From contig JALGAS010000007.1 of NCBI GenBank assembly GCA_023078685.1, positions 1,922,001 through 1,986,000 of the forward strand: DNA of 64,000 nt. The letters run 5' to 3'. Position 1 is the stretch's first letter. The number at the start of each line of letters is the position of its first letter. Positions 30,446 to 44,022 of this stretch are shown here, piece after piece. The position numbers and the translations under genes are program-made. The notes under the pieces were generated by a model. The model saw nothing but the letters and a program-made list of their open reading frames with translations. It made no database searches and was not told the DNA's origin. The DNA is from Neopestalotiopsis rosae. Taxonomy: Eukaryota > Ascomycota > Sordariomycetes > Amphisphaeriales > Sporocadaceae.

Positions 30446-32825
30446 CGTTGGTGGTTTTGGAGCTTGTTGGATGTTGGCAGTCGTAAGAAAGGGTTGTTTG
30501 TGGTGCTCGATGGTCCGAGTAAGTATCTTCCGCGGCGTTTGTAGGTTGGATTGTTCCTGTGTCCCAAGATAGAATGTGGTTGATGAGCTGCAAAGGGCTG
30601 AGATTCTTGGTGCTTCGCCCGGATGAGGTTTGCTCTCTGTTCTTCCTCGGTGGGGGTGGGTTCTGACTGCTGCCAAAGGTGGGCCTCCGATAAAATCGCT
30701 TGGATGGAGACGCCCGACCGACCTGCCTTGGTTAGAGGTCCCGGCAGTGAGGAATCGGATCGAATGAGATCGTAGCAACTTTGCCAGCTAGCTGCTAGTG
30801 GGAGAGGGGAGAATTACTCTGTATGTAGTGAAGTAAGAAAAGAGGTGATGGTAAAAAGACTCGGAAGAGGGAATCGCGAGAATGCTAATCCCACTGGAAG
30901 GAACTCCACGTCAGCTGAGGTCGAACAATGAAGATAGGTAATTACGGAACCGAAGCGTCAGCTTGTGATTCCTCCTCCTTCGTTGTGTTGGTCTAAACGT
31001 TTTGGAGTCAGTCCGCTGGGCCCCCTGCTCTCTGACTCTGATCTCCGGGTCGGCATGGGTTTCTTAGCTTGGAGGGGCCTCTCTGCTGGCCTGAGGGGAG
31101 GAGAAGGCTCCTCTTGGACCGTGCGCCAGATGCCCTCATCATTCTCATCCACTGGCCTGCAGATTGACCCGTTTCTAGTTCCCAAGCAGTTGTGTTGACG
31201 CTAGCCAGAAGCCACCCGGAGTTCAAAGCCACATGACTGACTGAGCACTAGATCCCGTTATGGCCTAGCGTCTCGCTGCGAGTTGCCGCGTGCTTGGACT
31301 TTCTATTTGTGCCGCTTCTACCTCCAACCTTTTTTTTTATGTTTATGGTAACATCATTCTCTGTTGACCTGATTGACTAGAAAAACCTCATGTATCCCGC
31401 TTGTTTTGTTGAGAACCAGTGATTAGCACTTGGGAGTTGTTTATCTCCAGTGCCCATACATGCCTGCAGTAGCAGTCCGAATCCACTTGAGGATCAGGGT
31501 CATCATCCCTTGCGCGAGGTTCCCTTACTGCCGCTTGCGCTCTAACATTCATGCCGACTCTGGACACCCCACTCCGAAATGTTGCAGTGCATCATGACCA
31601 CATCACCCTGAATCTGTTCATGCTCATTGCGAGCTCAGGGGCAGAGACAATTCATCTTGTGGAATCATGCCAAGTATGATTTAATTGTCGCCAGAGGCTG
31701 AACATGTCTACTGGCTGTTCAGCAGCTATATGTGACGTAACAGTATACAATATGGTATAGATCTATAACGTTGATAGAACCTGTCGCGATGAGGCCTCGA
31801 GAACTTTATGACACAGCTTTGCATCTTTGTAGAGTCTGTCGAGTAGTGGCCGTACTGCTTTTCATAACCATGTTTATGGAGGCAACGACAGTTGAAAGCT
31901 TGGCTGTTATTAGTTACTCAGCCGCCTGCATAGTATAAGCTCAAACTCGGAATTTGCGTCAGCCCTATTATCTACCTAGAACATTGCCATTTCATCTGGC
32001 AAATTTTGTTGCGGCAATTATCAAAAAAAAGAGACAAGGACAGATTTGTTCCAAATCTATATTATGCCACCAAGCACATTGTGCATATGTGGAATCAGAG
32101 CACGTTGCAAGCTTGCATCACTATGCACATAAATCTAGTGACCATATTAGGAGAAGACTATAATGCTGGGATTGAGTATAGCACAAAGTGACTTGTGCAG
32201 ATATCTGCACAAATTATAGATACATATCAAGTCTGTAATAATCAGAAAGAATCTTGGGAATGCGCGTGTTTGCTGCTGCTCCAGAGTCGGCCAATCGAAA
32301 AGACCAGACAAAAGTGGTGGTCGCGGGCAGAATGTCAAGGTATGAAACTACTCTTTGGAATTCATAGAGTTCCATACTGCCTGCTTTGATCTAACTCGAC
32401 GCCTGGAGCAGTAAAAATGCATGGCATAACTTTAGTCCGCGCCGATGGTCCAATTAAAGATTCGCGTCTCGAATAATCGCGTCTAGCAAGAACTCCCGCG
32501 GGACCTTGCAGCTTTATCGTTTGCGATCCACTCCCATTTGCACCTCGCTTTTCTTTTCGACCTTACATCACTTTGCCTGACGCGTGTAATTTTGCGCCAG
32601 CAACACCGCAACATTCACTCCGGCGTGTCACTGGAAACTGCACACATCATCAACCCCATCACCAAACATCGACTGGGGGTTTTCCTACGCGTGCGCCAGT
32701 CACTTATACAAAGTCGCGTCTCGAGTCGCGTTACGTCTCGGCCGGCAGCAGGGACACATCCTCGTTTCGCCTTTTAATTCGCTTCAAAGCTTGTACAAAA
32801 GTTCAACCACACACAAACGCACATC
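30446..32825. other. Divergent intergenic region, HAPSTR1-like / ISWI
   Basis: About 2.4 kb holding both promoters and leaders. Overlapping open frames on both strands at 30958-31198 have no domain. The ISWI leader upstream of 32826 is CA-rich. No gene is supported. Confidence 0.5.
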
Positions 32826-35800
32826 ATGGCGCCCAGATCACGGCCCAGTGCCGTCGACGTGGACACCTCCATGTCAGATGCTCCAGAGCCCGTCACGCAA
32901 GGCGACGAAATGGTAAGTTTTTAGTTCGGGACTGGACTCCAATGCGACAAGAGCTCTGTCGGGCTGAAGCCTCTGCCCTGACGGCGCAATTGGGTTTTCA
33001 GTCTATAACAGAAGGTAAAAGACCTTACTAACTCCTTGACAGCAGGTTGACGAGACACCGGATTACAGCGATAGCGACACGAACCCAAACACTACAGCCA
33101 GCAGCGTCGCAGGAGAGCCGGTGGATGGACGAAGGAAGAGATCAGAGGCAAATTTGCTGCGCAGAAGCATATTCGGCAAGAAGCACGATGCTCTTGGTGA
33201 ATCCAAGGAAGACGACAGTATCCGAAGATTCCGATATTTACTTGGGCTCACTGACCTCTTCCGACACTTTATCGAGACGAACCCGAACCCGAGAATCCGC
33301 GAAATTATGGCAGAGATCGACCGTCAAAATGATGAGGCTGAGAAGTCAAAGAAGAAGGGAAGCCGTCAAGGCGGCGCTGCTACGGGACGCGTCCGCCGCA
33401 CAGAGGCCGAAGAAGACGCTGAGCTCTTGAAGGACGAACGACACGGCGGTTCTGCTGAGACTGTCTTCCGCGAGTCACCATCCTTCATCCAAGGAACTAT
33501 GCGCGACTACCAGGTTGCCGGTTTGAACTGGATGATCTCGCTACACGAGAACGGTATCTCGGGTATTCTTGCAGATGAAATGGGTCTAGGAAAGACGCTA
33601 CAGACCATCTCATTCTTAGGCTACCTCCGTCACATCATGGATATCAAGGGCCCGCATCTTGTCGCAGTTCCCAAATCGACCCTGGACAACTGGAAGCGAG
33701 AGTTTGAGAAGTGGACACCCGAAGTCAACGTACTTGTGCTACAGGGCGCCAAGGATGAGCGACACGCTCTCATCAACGAGCGTCTGGTCGACGAAAAGTT
33801 CGATGTTTGTATCACGAGTTACGAAATGATCCTGCGCGAAAAGTCACACTTGAAGAAATTCGCCTGGGAATACATCATCATTGACGAAGCCCACCGCATC
33901 AAGAACGAAGAGTCCTCCCTATCGCAGGTCATCCGAATGTTCAACTCTCGAAACCGATTGCTCATCACTGGTACACCTCTCCAGAACAATTTGCACGAGC
34001 TTTGGGCACTACTCAACTTTTTACTTCCCGACGTCTTTGGTGATGCCGACGCTTTTGACCAGTGGTTCTCAGGCCAGGATCAAGACCAGGATACTGTAGT
34101 TCAGCAGCTGCACCGTGTTCTTCGGCCATTCTTGCTCCGTCGTGTCAAGGCGGATGTGGAGAAGAGCTTGTTGCCCAAGAAGGAGGTCAACCTCTACCTT
34201 GGGATGTCGGACATGCAGGTAATGTGGTACAAGAAGATTCTGGAGAAGGATATCGACGCTGTCAATGGTGCTGGAGGCAAGCGGGAGTCCAAGACCCGTC
34301 TGCTTAACATTGTCATGCAGCTTCGCAAGTGCTGTAACCACCCGTACTTGTTCGAGGGTGCGGAGCCTGGTCCACCATACACCACCGATGAGCATCTTGT
34401 CTTCAACTCTGGCAAGATGGCAATCATGGACAAGCTATTGGCTAGATTGCAGAAGCAGGGTAGCCGCGTGTTGATCTTCTCGCAGATGAGTCGTCTTCTG
34501 GACATTCTCGAAGACTATTGTGTTTTTAGAGAGTTCAAGTACTGCCGAATCGATGGTGGAACGGCGCACGAGGATCGTATTGCTGCCATTGACGAGTACA
34601 ACAAGCCCGGTTCGGAGAAGTTTGTCTTCTTGCTCACAACCAGAGCCGGAGGTCTGGGCATCAACTTGACCTCTGCCGACATTGTTATCCTTTACGATAG
34701 CGATTGGAATCCTCAAGCCGATTTGCAAGCCATGGATCGTGCGCATCGTATTGGACAGACGAAACAAGTCGTGGTTTACAGATTTGTAACTGAGAATGCC
34801 ATTGAGGAGAAGGTTCTTGAGAGAGCCGCACAGAAGCTTCGACTCGATCAGCTAGTCATTCAACAAGGTCGTGCTCACCCAGCAGCTAAGGGCCCTGCTG
34901 GCAAGGACGAGCTTCTGGGAATGATTCAACACGGCGCTCAAAATCTTTTCCAATCCAAGGGTGCCACAGGCTTGGCTGCCAAAGGAACCGAACTAGACGA
35001 CGACGACATTGATGCCATCCTGGCCAAGGGAGAGAACCGCACCAAGGAACTGAACACCAAGTACGAGAAGCTTGGCCTAGACGATCTACAGAAGTTCACC
35101 TCAGAGTCAGCCTATGAGTGGAACGGCGAAAATTTTGGCACCAAGAAGAAGGGCGAGGTCTTGTCCTGGATTAATCCTGCCAAGCGTGAACGCAAGGAGC
35201 AGTCCTATTCAGTAGATAAGTTCTACAGAGAAGCCATCTATGGAACAAGTAGCAAGGCAGAGCAGAAGCCAAAGGCCCCTCGAGCGCCAAAGCAAGTTCC
35301 TGTCAACGATTACCAGTTCTACCCAGCCAGACTTCGAGAGCTCCAGGACCGCGAGACTGCTTACTACCGAAAAGAGATTGGTTACAAGGTTCCTCTGGGC
35401 GATGGCGACGATGATGACCTCGAGGAGCGGGAGCGACAGCGCGCAGAAGAGCAAAAGGAGATTGACGAAGCCACCCCTCTGAATGAAGAGGAACAGGAAG
35501 AAAAGGCCAAGCTTTCTCTCCAAGGTTTCAGCGACTGGAACCGTCGCGACTACCAGCAGTTCATCAATGGCTCTGCCAAATATGGCAAGAATAACTGGGA
35601 AAAGATTGCCGACGAGGTCGACAGCAAGACACCTGCAGAGATCAAGGCATACGCCAAGGTCTTCTGGCAACGCTACACCGAAATTGCAGAGCACCAAAAG
35701 TCGCTGTCGGTCATTGAAGCTGGTGAAGAGCGCCGAAGCAAGACGGAGCATCAACGAAAGATGCTCCGCAAGAAGATGCAGCAGTACCGTGTGCCTCTTC

Positions 35801-36348
35801 AACAGATGAAGATCAACTACTCGGTCAGCACCACAAACAAGAAGGTGTACAATGAGGAGGAGGACCGATTCCTGCTCGTCCTTTTGGACAAGTTTGGTCT
35901 CGACTCTGAGGGTCTCTACGAACGTATGCGCGATGAAATTCACGACAGCCCCCTTTTCCGCTTTGACTGGTTCTTCTTGTCGCGTACACCCGTTGAGCTG
36001 TCCCGACGATGCACCACCCTGCTCACCACGATTGTGAAGGAGTTTGAGGACGTTCATCCCATGAAGAATGGCGTCAACGGTAAGAGCAAGCGCGAGGTGG
36101 AGGATGACGAAGAAGATGAAGATAGCGTTCTCTCAAATCAGCCGTCAAAGAAGAAGTCGAAGGCTGCAAAGGTATGTACCGAACAACACAACCAGTAAAG
36201 TCAATGCCACGTGCTAACCTCATCACAGAACAAAGCTCTTGACACTGTCAAGGGTGGAAAGACCAATGCATCTTCTCGAGCCTCGAGTGTGGCTTCGTCA
36301 AACTCTGCCCCTGCTACCAAGGCGAAGCCCAAGGGCAAGAAGAAATAA
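32826..36348 (+). CDS. ISW1/ISW2: ISWI-family chromatin remodelling ATPase
   Basis: Three exons: 32826-32912, 33043-36171 and 36229-36348, giving 1111 residues. The SNF2 ATPase core has [12 protein letters not shown] (about 203), DEAH (about 309), and in the second lobe [13 protein letters not shown] and [20 protein letters not shown]. The C-terminal part carries the HAND region, a SANT domain (from [20 protein letters not shown], about 860-910) and the SLIDE domain with [19 protein letters not shown] (about 990-1010). This is the full ISWI layout that slides and spaces nucleosomes in the nucleus. The C-terminus is Lys-rich. The first acceptor is a tandem GACAG/CAG site, so two isoforms differing by one Gln at residue 30 are possible. 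Whether this is the ISW1 or ISW2 type cannot be settled by eye. Confidence 0.96.
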
Positions 36349-36971
36349 ACTGCAAGAGTATGAAATCGGGTCGAATTTTGGGCTGCCAAAGCTCAAAGAC
36401 GACCGGCGAGTGGAGCTGGTGGTGAATCTACCACCTAGCTCGAGATGTGATACGCACAGTAGACATGCTAGTCTACCTGGTTGATGGAACATTACATTAC
36501 TTTCAATGCTTTGATCGGATCATAGATGGTAACAAAAGCGGCGTTCATTTGCAATAAGAGAGGCTCAAGAGAACTGCACCAGCCTGGGAGGCCAGCGTCT
36601 AAGTCTTTCAGTTGAAGGAGATAGCCCCCGTACGGGCACGACAGATGCAAGATATGATAGGTAGATGCTTTAGGACCGCCTGGGTCTTTCTCAAGCAAGA
36701 TTTAGCGCGGGAGCTGCGAGCTCCTGTAAAATGGCTCTGGGGAAAGGCCCATGCAAGCATGTATGCAAGGTGGCAACTTCACCTACGAAATGAAATATAA
36801 TTATGACCTGATATTTTCTTTGCATGCACAGTGAAACGCATTTTCTTTTCTTTGAAAGGCGTAATTGACGTATGTACACAGGCAACGTGAAAATATGCAG
36901 AATACACGAGCAAGTGTTGCAGATATATGATATATTGCATACATAACTATATTGCCTACAACCTAACGCTA
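36349..36971. other. Convergent 3' intergenic region
   Basis: Separates the ISWI gene (+) from the PKS gene (-). Nothing is supported in it. It also marks the likely edge of the polyketide locus. Confidence 0.6.
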
Positions 36972-39900
36972 TCACGCTGACTCCTTCGCGGCCGCTCGTT
37001 TCTTCAAGATAATTGATGCTAGATTTGTCAATGATCCGCTCGTCAAAAGTTCCAAGACTTGCAGATTAGCCTCCAGTGACTTGGTGATCCAATTTCTGAG
37101 CTCGATGGCATTCAGACTATCGAGACCATACTTGGTAATGGGCGTCTCTGGGTCCAAGTCCTCTGCCGGCACCATGAGAATAGTGGCAAGTTTTCCAGCA
37201 AGTCCTGCGCCCACAATGTGGAGGGCGTCTTCGTGAGACTGGGCACGAGCCAGGGCAACGCCAACGGGCAATTCAGCCGCAGAACCAGTAGACGCAGACG
37301 CGGATGGAAGGGCCTGGCGAAGGTGCTCAAACTTTGCATCCGAGGCAAAGTAAGGCAAGCTCTCGGCAGTGCCGTCCTCACCGAGATCGAGGCCGGTCAT
37401 GCAGTGGTTATCGCACGAACCGCCCATGCGGCCTTGCACCGCGGCCATGACGAGCGCCAGCACCTCGGACTCATTCATGCTCTGGCCACCGAGATTTCTC
37501 AACACGTCTTCCTTGCGCGCCGCATTATCGGCCAGATAGCCCACGTCTTCCACGGCCGTGAGGTCGAGCGCCGTGGCGGCCAGGCCGAGGCGCCCCCGGT
37601 ACCGGACAAAGGCGTCGAGAAAGGTATTTGCGGCCGCGTAGGCCGCCTGACCGCGGTTGCCGACGATACCGGCGGCTGAGGAGATGACGATGAAGAAGTC
37701 GAGAGGCGTTTCTGTCAGAGCATTGTGCATGTTCCAGGCGCCCGCGACCTTGGAGCGGATGACAGCTTCATAGTCCTCGAAGCTCATTTTCTCAAAGAGA
37801 ATATCCTATAAATCGTCAGTCAGAACCCGCTCGACGCTTTCTTTTGTGAAAGAACCGGAATGATGAGAACTTACCCGTAGCACCATACCCGCGTGGATCA
37901 CACCAGCAATTGGAGGCAAGTCCTGCGTACAAGAGCTGATGACCTGCGTCACGCTCTCCATACTTGCCACATCACAAGCCTTGACAACAACATTCGCGGA
38001 TGACTGTGCCATCTCTTGCACCAGGCTGGCGACCTGGCCTTGAACGAGGCCAGTTCGTGAAAGAAGCACAATGTTCTTGGCCCCCTTTCCAACCATCCAC
38101 CTGGTCGTGGACCGGCCGAGTCCACCAGTTCCACCAATGATCACATAAGTAGCATCGTCACGGAAGACATTGGAGTTATTCTTCAGATGTGTCGCCTTGA
38201 CCTGATCTCCAGGACGCGGGACGACAACAAGCTTTCCCGTCGTCTTGCCACTCTGAAGTAGACGGAATGCCCTCTCAACTTCGGAGATGCCAAACACGGT
38301 AATGGGCGCAATCGGCTTAACCGATCCGCTGTCGAACAGCTCCATGACCTTGGTGAAGATTTCGCCCATCTGCTTGGGCCGCTCCTTGGCCAAGACGGTT
38401 AAATCGACCGAGCTAAAAGTGGCATTGTAGTTGAACTTGGTCATTTCTAGTCTGGTATTGGATGTAATGTCTCGTTTACCAATCTCAATAAACCGACCGA
38501 AATGGGCAATGCAGTCCCATGTCTCCCGCAGGAAGTCTCCTGCCAACGAGTTGATGACTACATCGATACCAGCACCCTGGGTGGCCTCGCGAATGGCGGG
38601 TCCAAAAGACGTATCGCGACTGGAGAAGATGTGATCGGCTGGAATACCATAACTATCCATGATGAACTGCTTCTTCTCCGGGCTACCCACGGTGGCGTGG
38701 ATCTCGGCGCCCAGCATTTGTGCCAGCTGTATCGCCGCTTGCCCAACACCGCCCGCCGCCGCATGAATGAGAACGCGCTCGCCCGGGCAAAGTCGTCCAA
38801 GCTCCACGAGAGCATAGTAGGCGGTACAGTAGACCACGGGGATAGAGGAAGCAACAGCAAAGGACATTTCAGCCGGGATCTTGGCGGCGCTGGTAGCTGG
38901 GCACCGCGCAAAAGTGCTATACGCCCCCTCCGTCATGGCGCAGACACAATCACCGACGGCCAGACGCTCAACCGATGCACCGATCCGAGACACGGTGCCG
39001 GCGCACTCGATGCCAATGTAGGGGCTCGGGAGCTGCCCCATGGCAATGACGACGTCTTTGAAGTTCATGCCAGTGGCCTCGACGCGAATCTCGATTTCGT
39101 GTTCGCCCAGGGCGCAGACCTCGTCGTTTTGGAACAGGAGCGTGTCGAGAGCTCCCGTTGTGCCAATGGTCATTTTCAGACGTCGCTCCTGCTGGTCAAA
39201 GTCTTGTAGGTACGGCGCAGAGCTGTGTAGTTCGCGGTGGACAAAGTCGTTCATTTCGTCGTCTTCCATGATGCGCGGCACCACCAACTGTTCGTCCTTT
39301 TCGGCATACTCCATGTCGGCGTTTGCAGTATCGCCATGGAAAACTTTGTCAAAGGTCTGCAAGACGAGCTCGACCTGGGCGCCGGCGGGAAGCTGTGACT
39401 CTGGGTCCAAGTCGAGAGTGGCGACCTTGGCAGCAGTCTCTGACCGGATCGTTCTCGTCAGTCCTACGGCCATGTTACCGTTCGGGTTGGTCGCATTCAG
39501 ATAGGCGCCAGTGGTCAGCCAGAGCACTCCAGCTGAGGATGTAAGAAGCTTTTGGACCCGTTGGAAAGAATATTGACTGAGACTGGAGAGTATGGGTTGA
39601 TCGAGCTCGCATATAATGGTATGCGTGCTCTCCAAATCAGACAAGCTATCCAGCGAACAGATAGAACAATCCATACCAAGCTGTTGGGATATCGTCTTGC
39701 TCAAAAGGGTTGCAAAGCTGCATTCGGGTTGACACGCTGCTATCCTGATAGACTTGGTCGACCATGATGATGCAAATGCTCGTTCAGTCTCGGTGGCATC
39801 GCCAGATCCCGTCTCGAGAATGTCAAGAGACTCTTTGCATACAATTGGTTGTTGACCAAAAGATGCCAGACTCTTGCTCGCCGCAACAAGACCAGACTCG

Positions 39901-42900
39901 TCAATGCTGCCAACAAGAGATGACTCGCCGGTTGAATCACAGACGCTGTCACTGCCATCGGATGGCGTGGCACTTCCGGATACAAAGGAGTCTTCTTCGG
40001 TCTTGTCCACGGGATCCCACTGCATCTTGAAGCACAGTTTGCGGGCCTCGTCGCTAACGGCGCTCTCGCTCTTGACGGGCGTCATTTGTAAGCCCACAAG
40101 GCTAATGATGGCTTGCTCATCGTTGGGATGAAGAAGAGCGTCAACCACAAAGTCGACAGCCTTGGGTGTCTTCAAGTCTGCATTGCCCTGTGCAGTGGCA
40201 TATATCTGTGTTCCCACGGTCGAAGGTGTAGCTGTCGTGATGTGAAGCTCCTGTATCGCAGAAGGCATGTACAAGGTATTCATGTCGCCACGACCGGCGC
40301 CTAGTATTGGGAAAGATAACTGAAAGACCTGATCCAGCAGTGTAGGGTGCACGTGATAGGGCGTTTGGTGCTCCATTGGCATGGTCGCCTGGGTATCCGC
40401 TACATCAAATTTAGCCATGGAGCAGCCTTCGCTGGTGCGGATGGACTCGAGCTTGCGAAACGTGGGACCGTATATGGCACCCTTTTCCGTAAGCTCGTTA
40501 TAAAAGGCCGAACCGTCAACGTCTTGCTGGCATGCCTTTTCTGCGGCCTGGAAGCGGCGAGATGCAATGCCGATGTGAGCAGAACTGACCGAGTTCGCTT
40601 TACCACCCTTGTTGGCGGCGATCAAGCCGCGACAGTGCTCCATCCACCCCTTGCCCTGCTCCCACGACCAGATGCGGAACTCGTCCCAGTCATCAGAGTA
40701 CGAGCGCGTACCCTCGGGAAAAGGACACATGGACAGGACGACTTCGTATGCCGACTCGTCCTCCATGAGCAGCGGCTTCCTGACCTGGATCTCGCGCAGG
40801 CTGAACCGCTCAAACTCGACTCCGCGCGGTTTTGCTCGCTGGGCAGCCGCCTCGACTGCCATCGAGACGAAGCCAGCAAACGGGAATGTAACCAGTGACT
40901 GCATCTTGTGGTCTCTTAACCACGGTATGTCGTCGGTCCGGAGGACGTTTCGCCACGTGGGGGCCAAGTCGCTGGAAAAGTCGGCCATGGTGCCCAGCAA
41001 GTCGTGACGAGGAAACGGCTTTTGGCGATGCTGCACGGATTGGCGGCTTTCCGACCAGTACCGCTGACGAGACCAGGGATATGGGACAAGATCGGAAATG
41101 AGCTGTGGCCGGTCTCCCTCTTCGTCCTCCAGGTTAATTTGTGCAAACTCCAATGATTGACCCTTTGCGTACAAGTTTGCCGCAAGCTCTAATGTTGTAG
41201 TAACGGCACTCTTGTTCCTGTGCAAGGCAGAGAAATATGTAACCTTTTTGGCCAGTTGACCAAGTTGCTTAAGAGACTGTTTGACTGGTCCCTCTAGCGC
41301 TGCATGCGGTCCGACCTCCACTATCACATCCGGCGAGCTGTGCGAACAAAGCTCTTGTAGTGAAGTAGAGAAGCGTACCGGACAAGTCAGGTTGTCAACC
41401 CAGGACGTGGCATCCAGAGTTGAGAGCTCGACCTTTTTGCCGTGTAAAGACGAATAGAACTGTACAGTACTACCTGGTTGCGGGTGGATATCCTTGATGG
41501 ACTCTCTGTAGTCGTCTGCAACCAGCTTCATGTGTGGTGAGTGATAGGCGACCTCAACCCTGAGCTTCCTGTTGAAGAGTTGCCTGTTCTCCATTTCGAC
41601 GGCGAGCTCATCAATCGCCGCCTCATCGCCGGAAATAGTTACAGAGCTCGGTGAGTTCTCACAGGCAACCACGGCTTCACCGTTCTGAAGTTGCGCCAGG
41701 AGAGGTCGCACCTCATCGGGCCCGGCACCAACTGCCATCATCGAACCTTTGAGATCCGGATACCTCTGCTTCATCTTTACTACTGCCTGGCCGCGAAAGT
41801 ACGCGATTGCCATGGCCGAGTCCAGTGAGAGAGCACCCGCAGCATAGGCTGCACCAATCTCTCCACTGGAATGACCAGTCACAGCAAAGGGCGTAACTCC
41901 CCAGGACTTGAGCAGCTCTGTAAGACCGAGTTGCACTGCTGAACAGATGGGCTGGGCTATGTGTGCCTTGCCGACTTGGGAGGTTTCCTTGTCTCTCAAG
42001 AGCTCTTCAAGCAGCGAAAAGTCTGCACCGAGGCGCTTCAAGCAATCATCCGCTGCGTGAATGACATTGCTAAAGACATTATAGCGCCCGAGCAGCTCTC
42101 GTCCCATGGCATGCCACTGTGCACCCTGACCAGTGTAGACAAAGGCAACCTTGGGAGCCTGCGACGTCCGGGTCGGCTTGATATCAGAAGATGCCAGCGC
42201 CTCTGCGAGCCCGGATGCAGACTTGGCCATGACTGCCACCTTCCAGGGGAGATGCGATCGCCGTTGGCAAAGAGTATATGCCAAGTTACGCATCAGTCCC
42301 TTCTGGAAGACCTCTGGGTGCTGCTCCAAGAATATGGTAAGCTGCTCCATGGCCTTCTTTGCCGATGTCTCGTCACTTGCTGAGATGGTAAACAAGCGTT
42401 GGTGCTGTTGTGGCTCGTTACTTTGGCTATATCCATCACCTCTAGCTTTATTGCCAATGACGGGAGGCGCTGCAAGGATACAGTGTGCATTAGAGCCTCC
42501 AAATCCAAAGTTGTTGACGCTGATGTATTTCTTGTTTGCTGGCCACGGGCGTTGCACAATTGGAACCTGTATCCCCAACGTTAGCTACACTAACCAAGCA
42601 GAACTCTGAGCACTACGTACCTTCATGTTCCACTGCGCGAGGGGAATGTTCTCATTCGGACTCTCAAAGTTTGTGTTGGGAAGTATGAAATTCTTTTGGA
42701 GCATCATTGCCGCCTTGATGACGGAGATGACACCGCTGGCATTCTCCAAATGCCCAAAATTACTCTTCACGGAACCAAAGTAAAGTGGCTGCCTTGGTGT
42801 TCTACCTTGGCCGAAGACGTTGTGGATTGCCGTAGCTTCAATGGGGTCTCCGACCCTTGTTCCCGTGCCGTGGGCCTCGACGAAGCCGGCGTCTTCGGGC

Positions 42901-44022
42901 TTGATGCCGGCCCGGGCATACACCTCACGCATTAACTGCTCTTGCGCTGCACCCGACGGTGAAGTAATACCTGGTCGGTATGTCAGTACCTGAATGCCAC
43001 ATAGTCCATGGCCTTTGTCGCTTAGTACATACCAACAGTTCTTCCGTCTTGGTTGGCTCCAGTGTTGACAATCACGGAGCGAATTGCATCGTTGTCCCTG
43101 AGGGCTTGGTCAAGCGGCTTCAAGATCAAGGCTCCAGCACCTTCTCCCCGAGCGAAACCCGACTTGGCACGGTTGTCGAAAGCATATGTCTTGCCTTCAT
43201 CCGAGAATAGCCTACCAGGTACAATGTCAGTGAAACCTCCTTTCTGTTCTTCCTCCATGAGACGCTACTGACCGCGACAAGGACATGGACACCCAGTCAC
43301 CAGGTTGCAGATTCAAGTGGCACGCCGCGACAATGGCTTGCTCAGACTCGCCATTCCTGATGCTCTGCACGGCCTGATGTAAAGCATACAATGATGATGA
43401 GCACGCCGTATCGACAGTGAAACTGGGGCCGCGCAGGTCAAAGTAGTGCGATATGCGTCCAGACATGATGGACTGGTGGTTACCCGTGGCATCAAACATG
43501 GGTGTCTGCTCAAGGTCACGCAAGGTCCCGAGCCGATAGTCAGACGCAGCGCCGCCGACAAAGACTCCGACTCGCTGGCCGACAATCTGCTCCTTTGGAA
43601 CGCCCGCATTCTCAATGGCTTCATAGGCACACTCGAGCAGAAGCCTTTGTTGAGGATCTGGAATTTGCCATGTCAGCTAACTCTGGGAGGATGTTGTGCT
43701 GGGAAGATGGGTTACCCATGGACTCGGCCTCGGCCTGTGTGATATTGAAAAATGGCGCATCAAAGAGCGCTGGATCCTGTTTGAGGAAATACCCTCCTGT
43801 CGAGTTGAAGGCGCCTTTCTTTGCTGGGTTGGGGTGATGGTATGCCTCTTTGCTGAAGCGCTCTGGTGGGATCTCGGACCAGCCGCAGCGCTTGCGCGAT
43901 ATCGTTTGCCAAAAGTCATCTAGGGTTGATACATCGCCAGAGAGACGACATGACATGCCGATAATGGCAATTGGCATGAGTTGTGGCTGTTCTGCAGTCG
44001 GTTCGCTCGCTGAGGACGCCAT
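36972..44022 (-). CDS. Highly reducing type I polyketide synthase (KS-AT-DH-ER-KR-ACP)
   Basis: Six exons: 44022-43716, 43657-43273, 43211-43033, 42970-42621, 42566-37875 and 37805-36972. All introns are 54-69 bp and the product is 2248 residues. The ketosynthase has the active-site [19 protein letters not shown] and [11 protein letters not shown]. The acyltransferase has [12 protein letters not shown] (about 549) and [14 protein letters not shown] (Ser near 640). The dehydratase has the catalytic His in WLRDHKM (about 960). The enoyl reductase runs from about 1560 with [15 protein letters not shown] near 1675. The ketoreductase has [12 protein letters not shown] near 1882 and the SSAAG...GQAAYAAAN segment. 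The carrier domain has KYGLDSL with the phosphopantetheine Ser near 2201. I find no SAM-binding motif between DH and ER, so a C-methyltransferase seems absent. There is no thioesterase, which fits release by the divergent hydrolase at 46302. The product is a reduced polyketide, identity unknown. Confidence 0.96.

Noticed and set aside
29943..30572. 209-codon plus frame opposite the HAPSTR1-like gene
   Set aside because: Low-complexity Ser-rich shadow; the conserved core is on the minus strand.
35209..36057. 282-codon minus frame opposite the ISWI gene
   Set aside because: A shadow of the HAND-SANT-SLIDE coding exon; no domain, and codon bias comes from the plus-strand gene.
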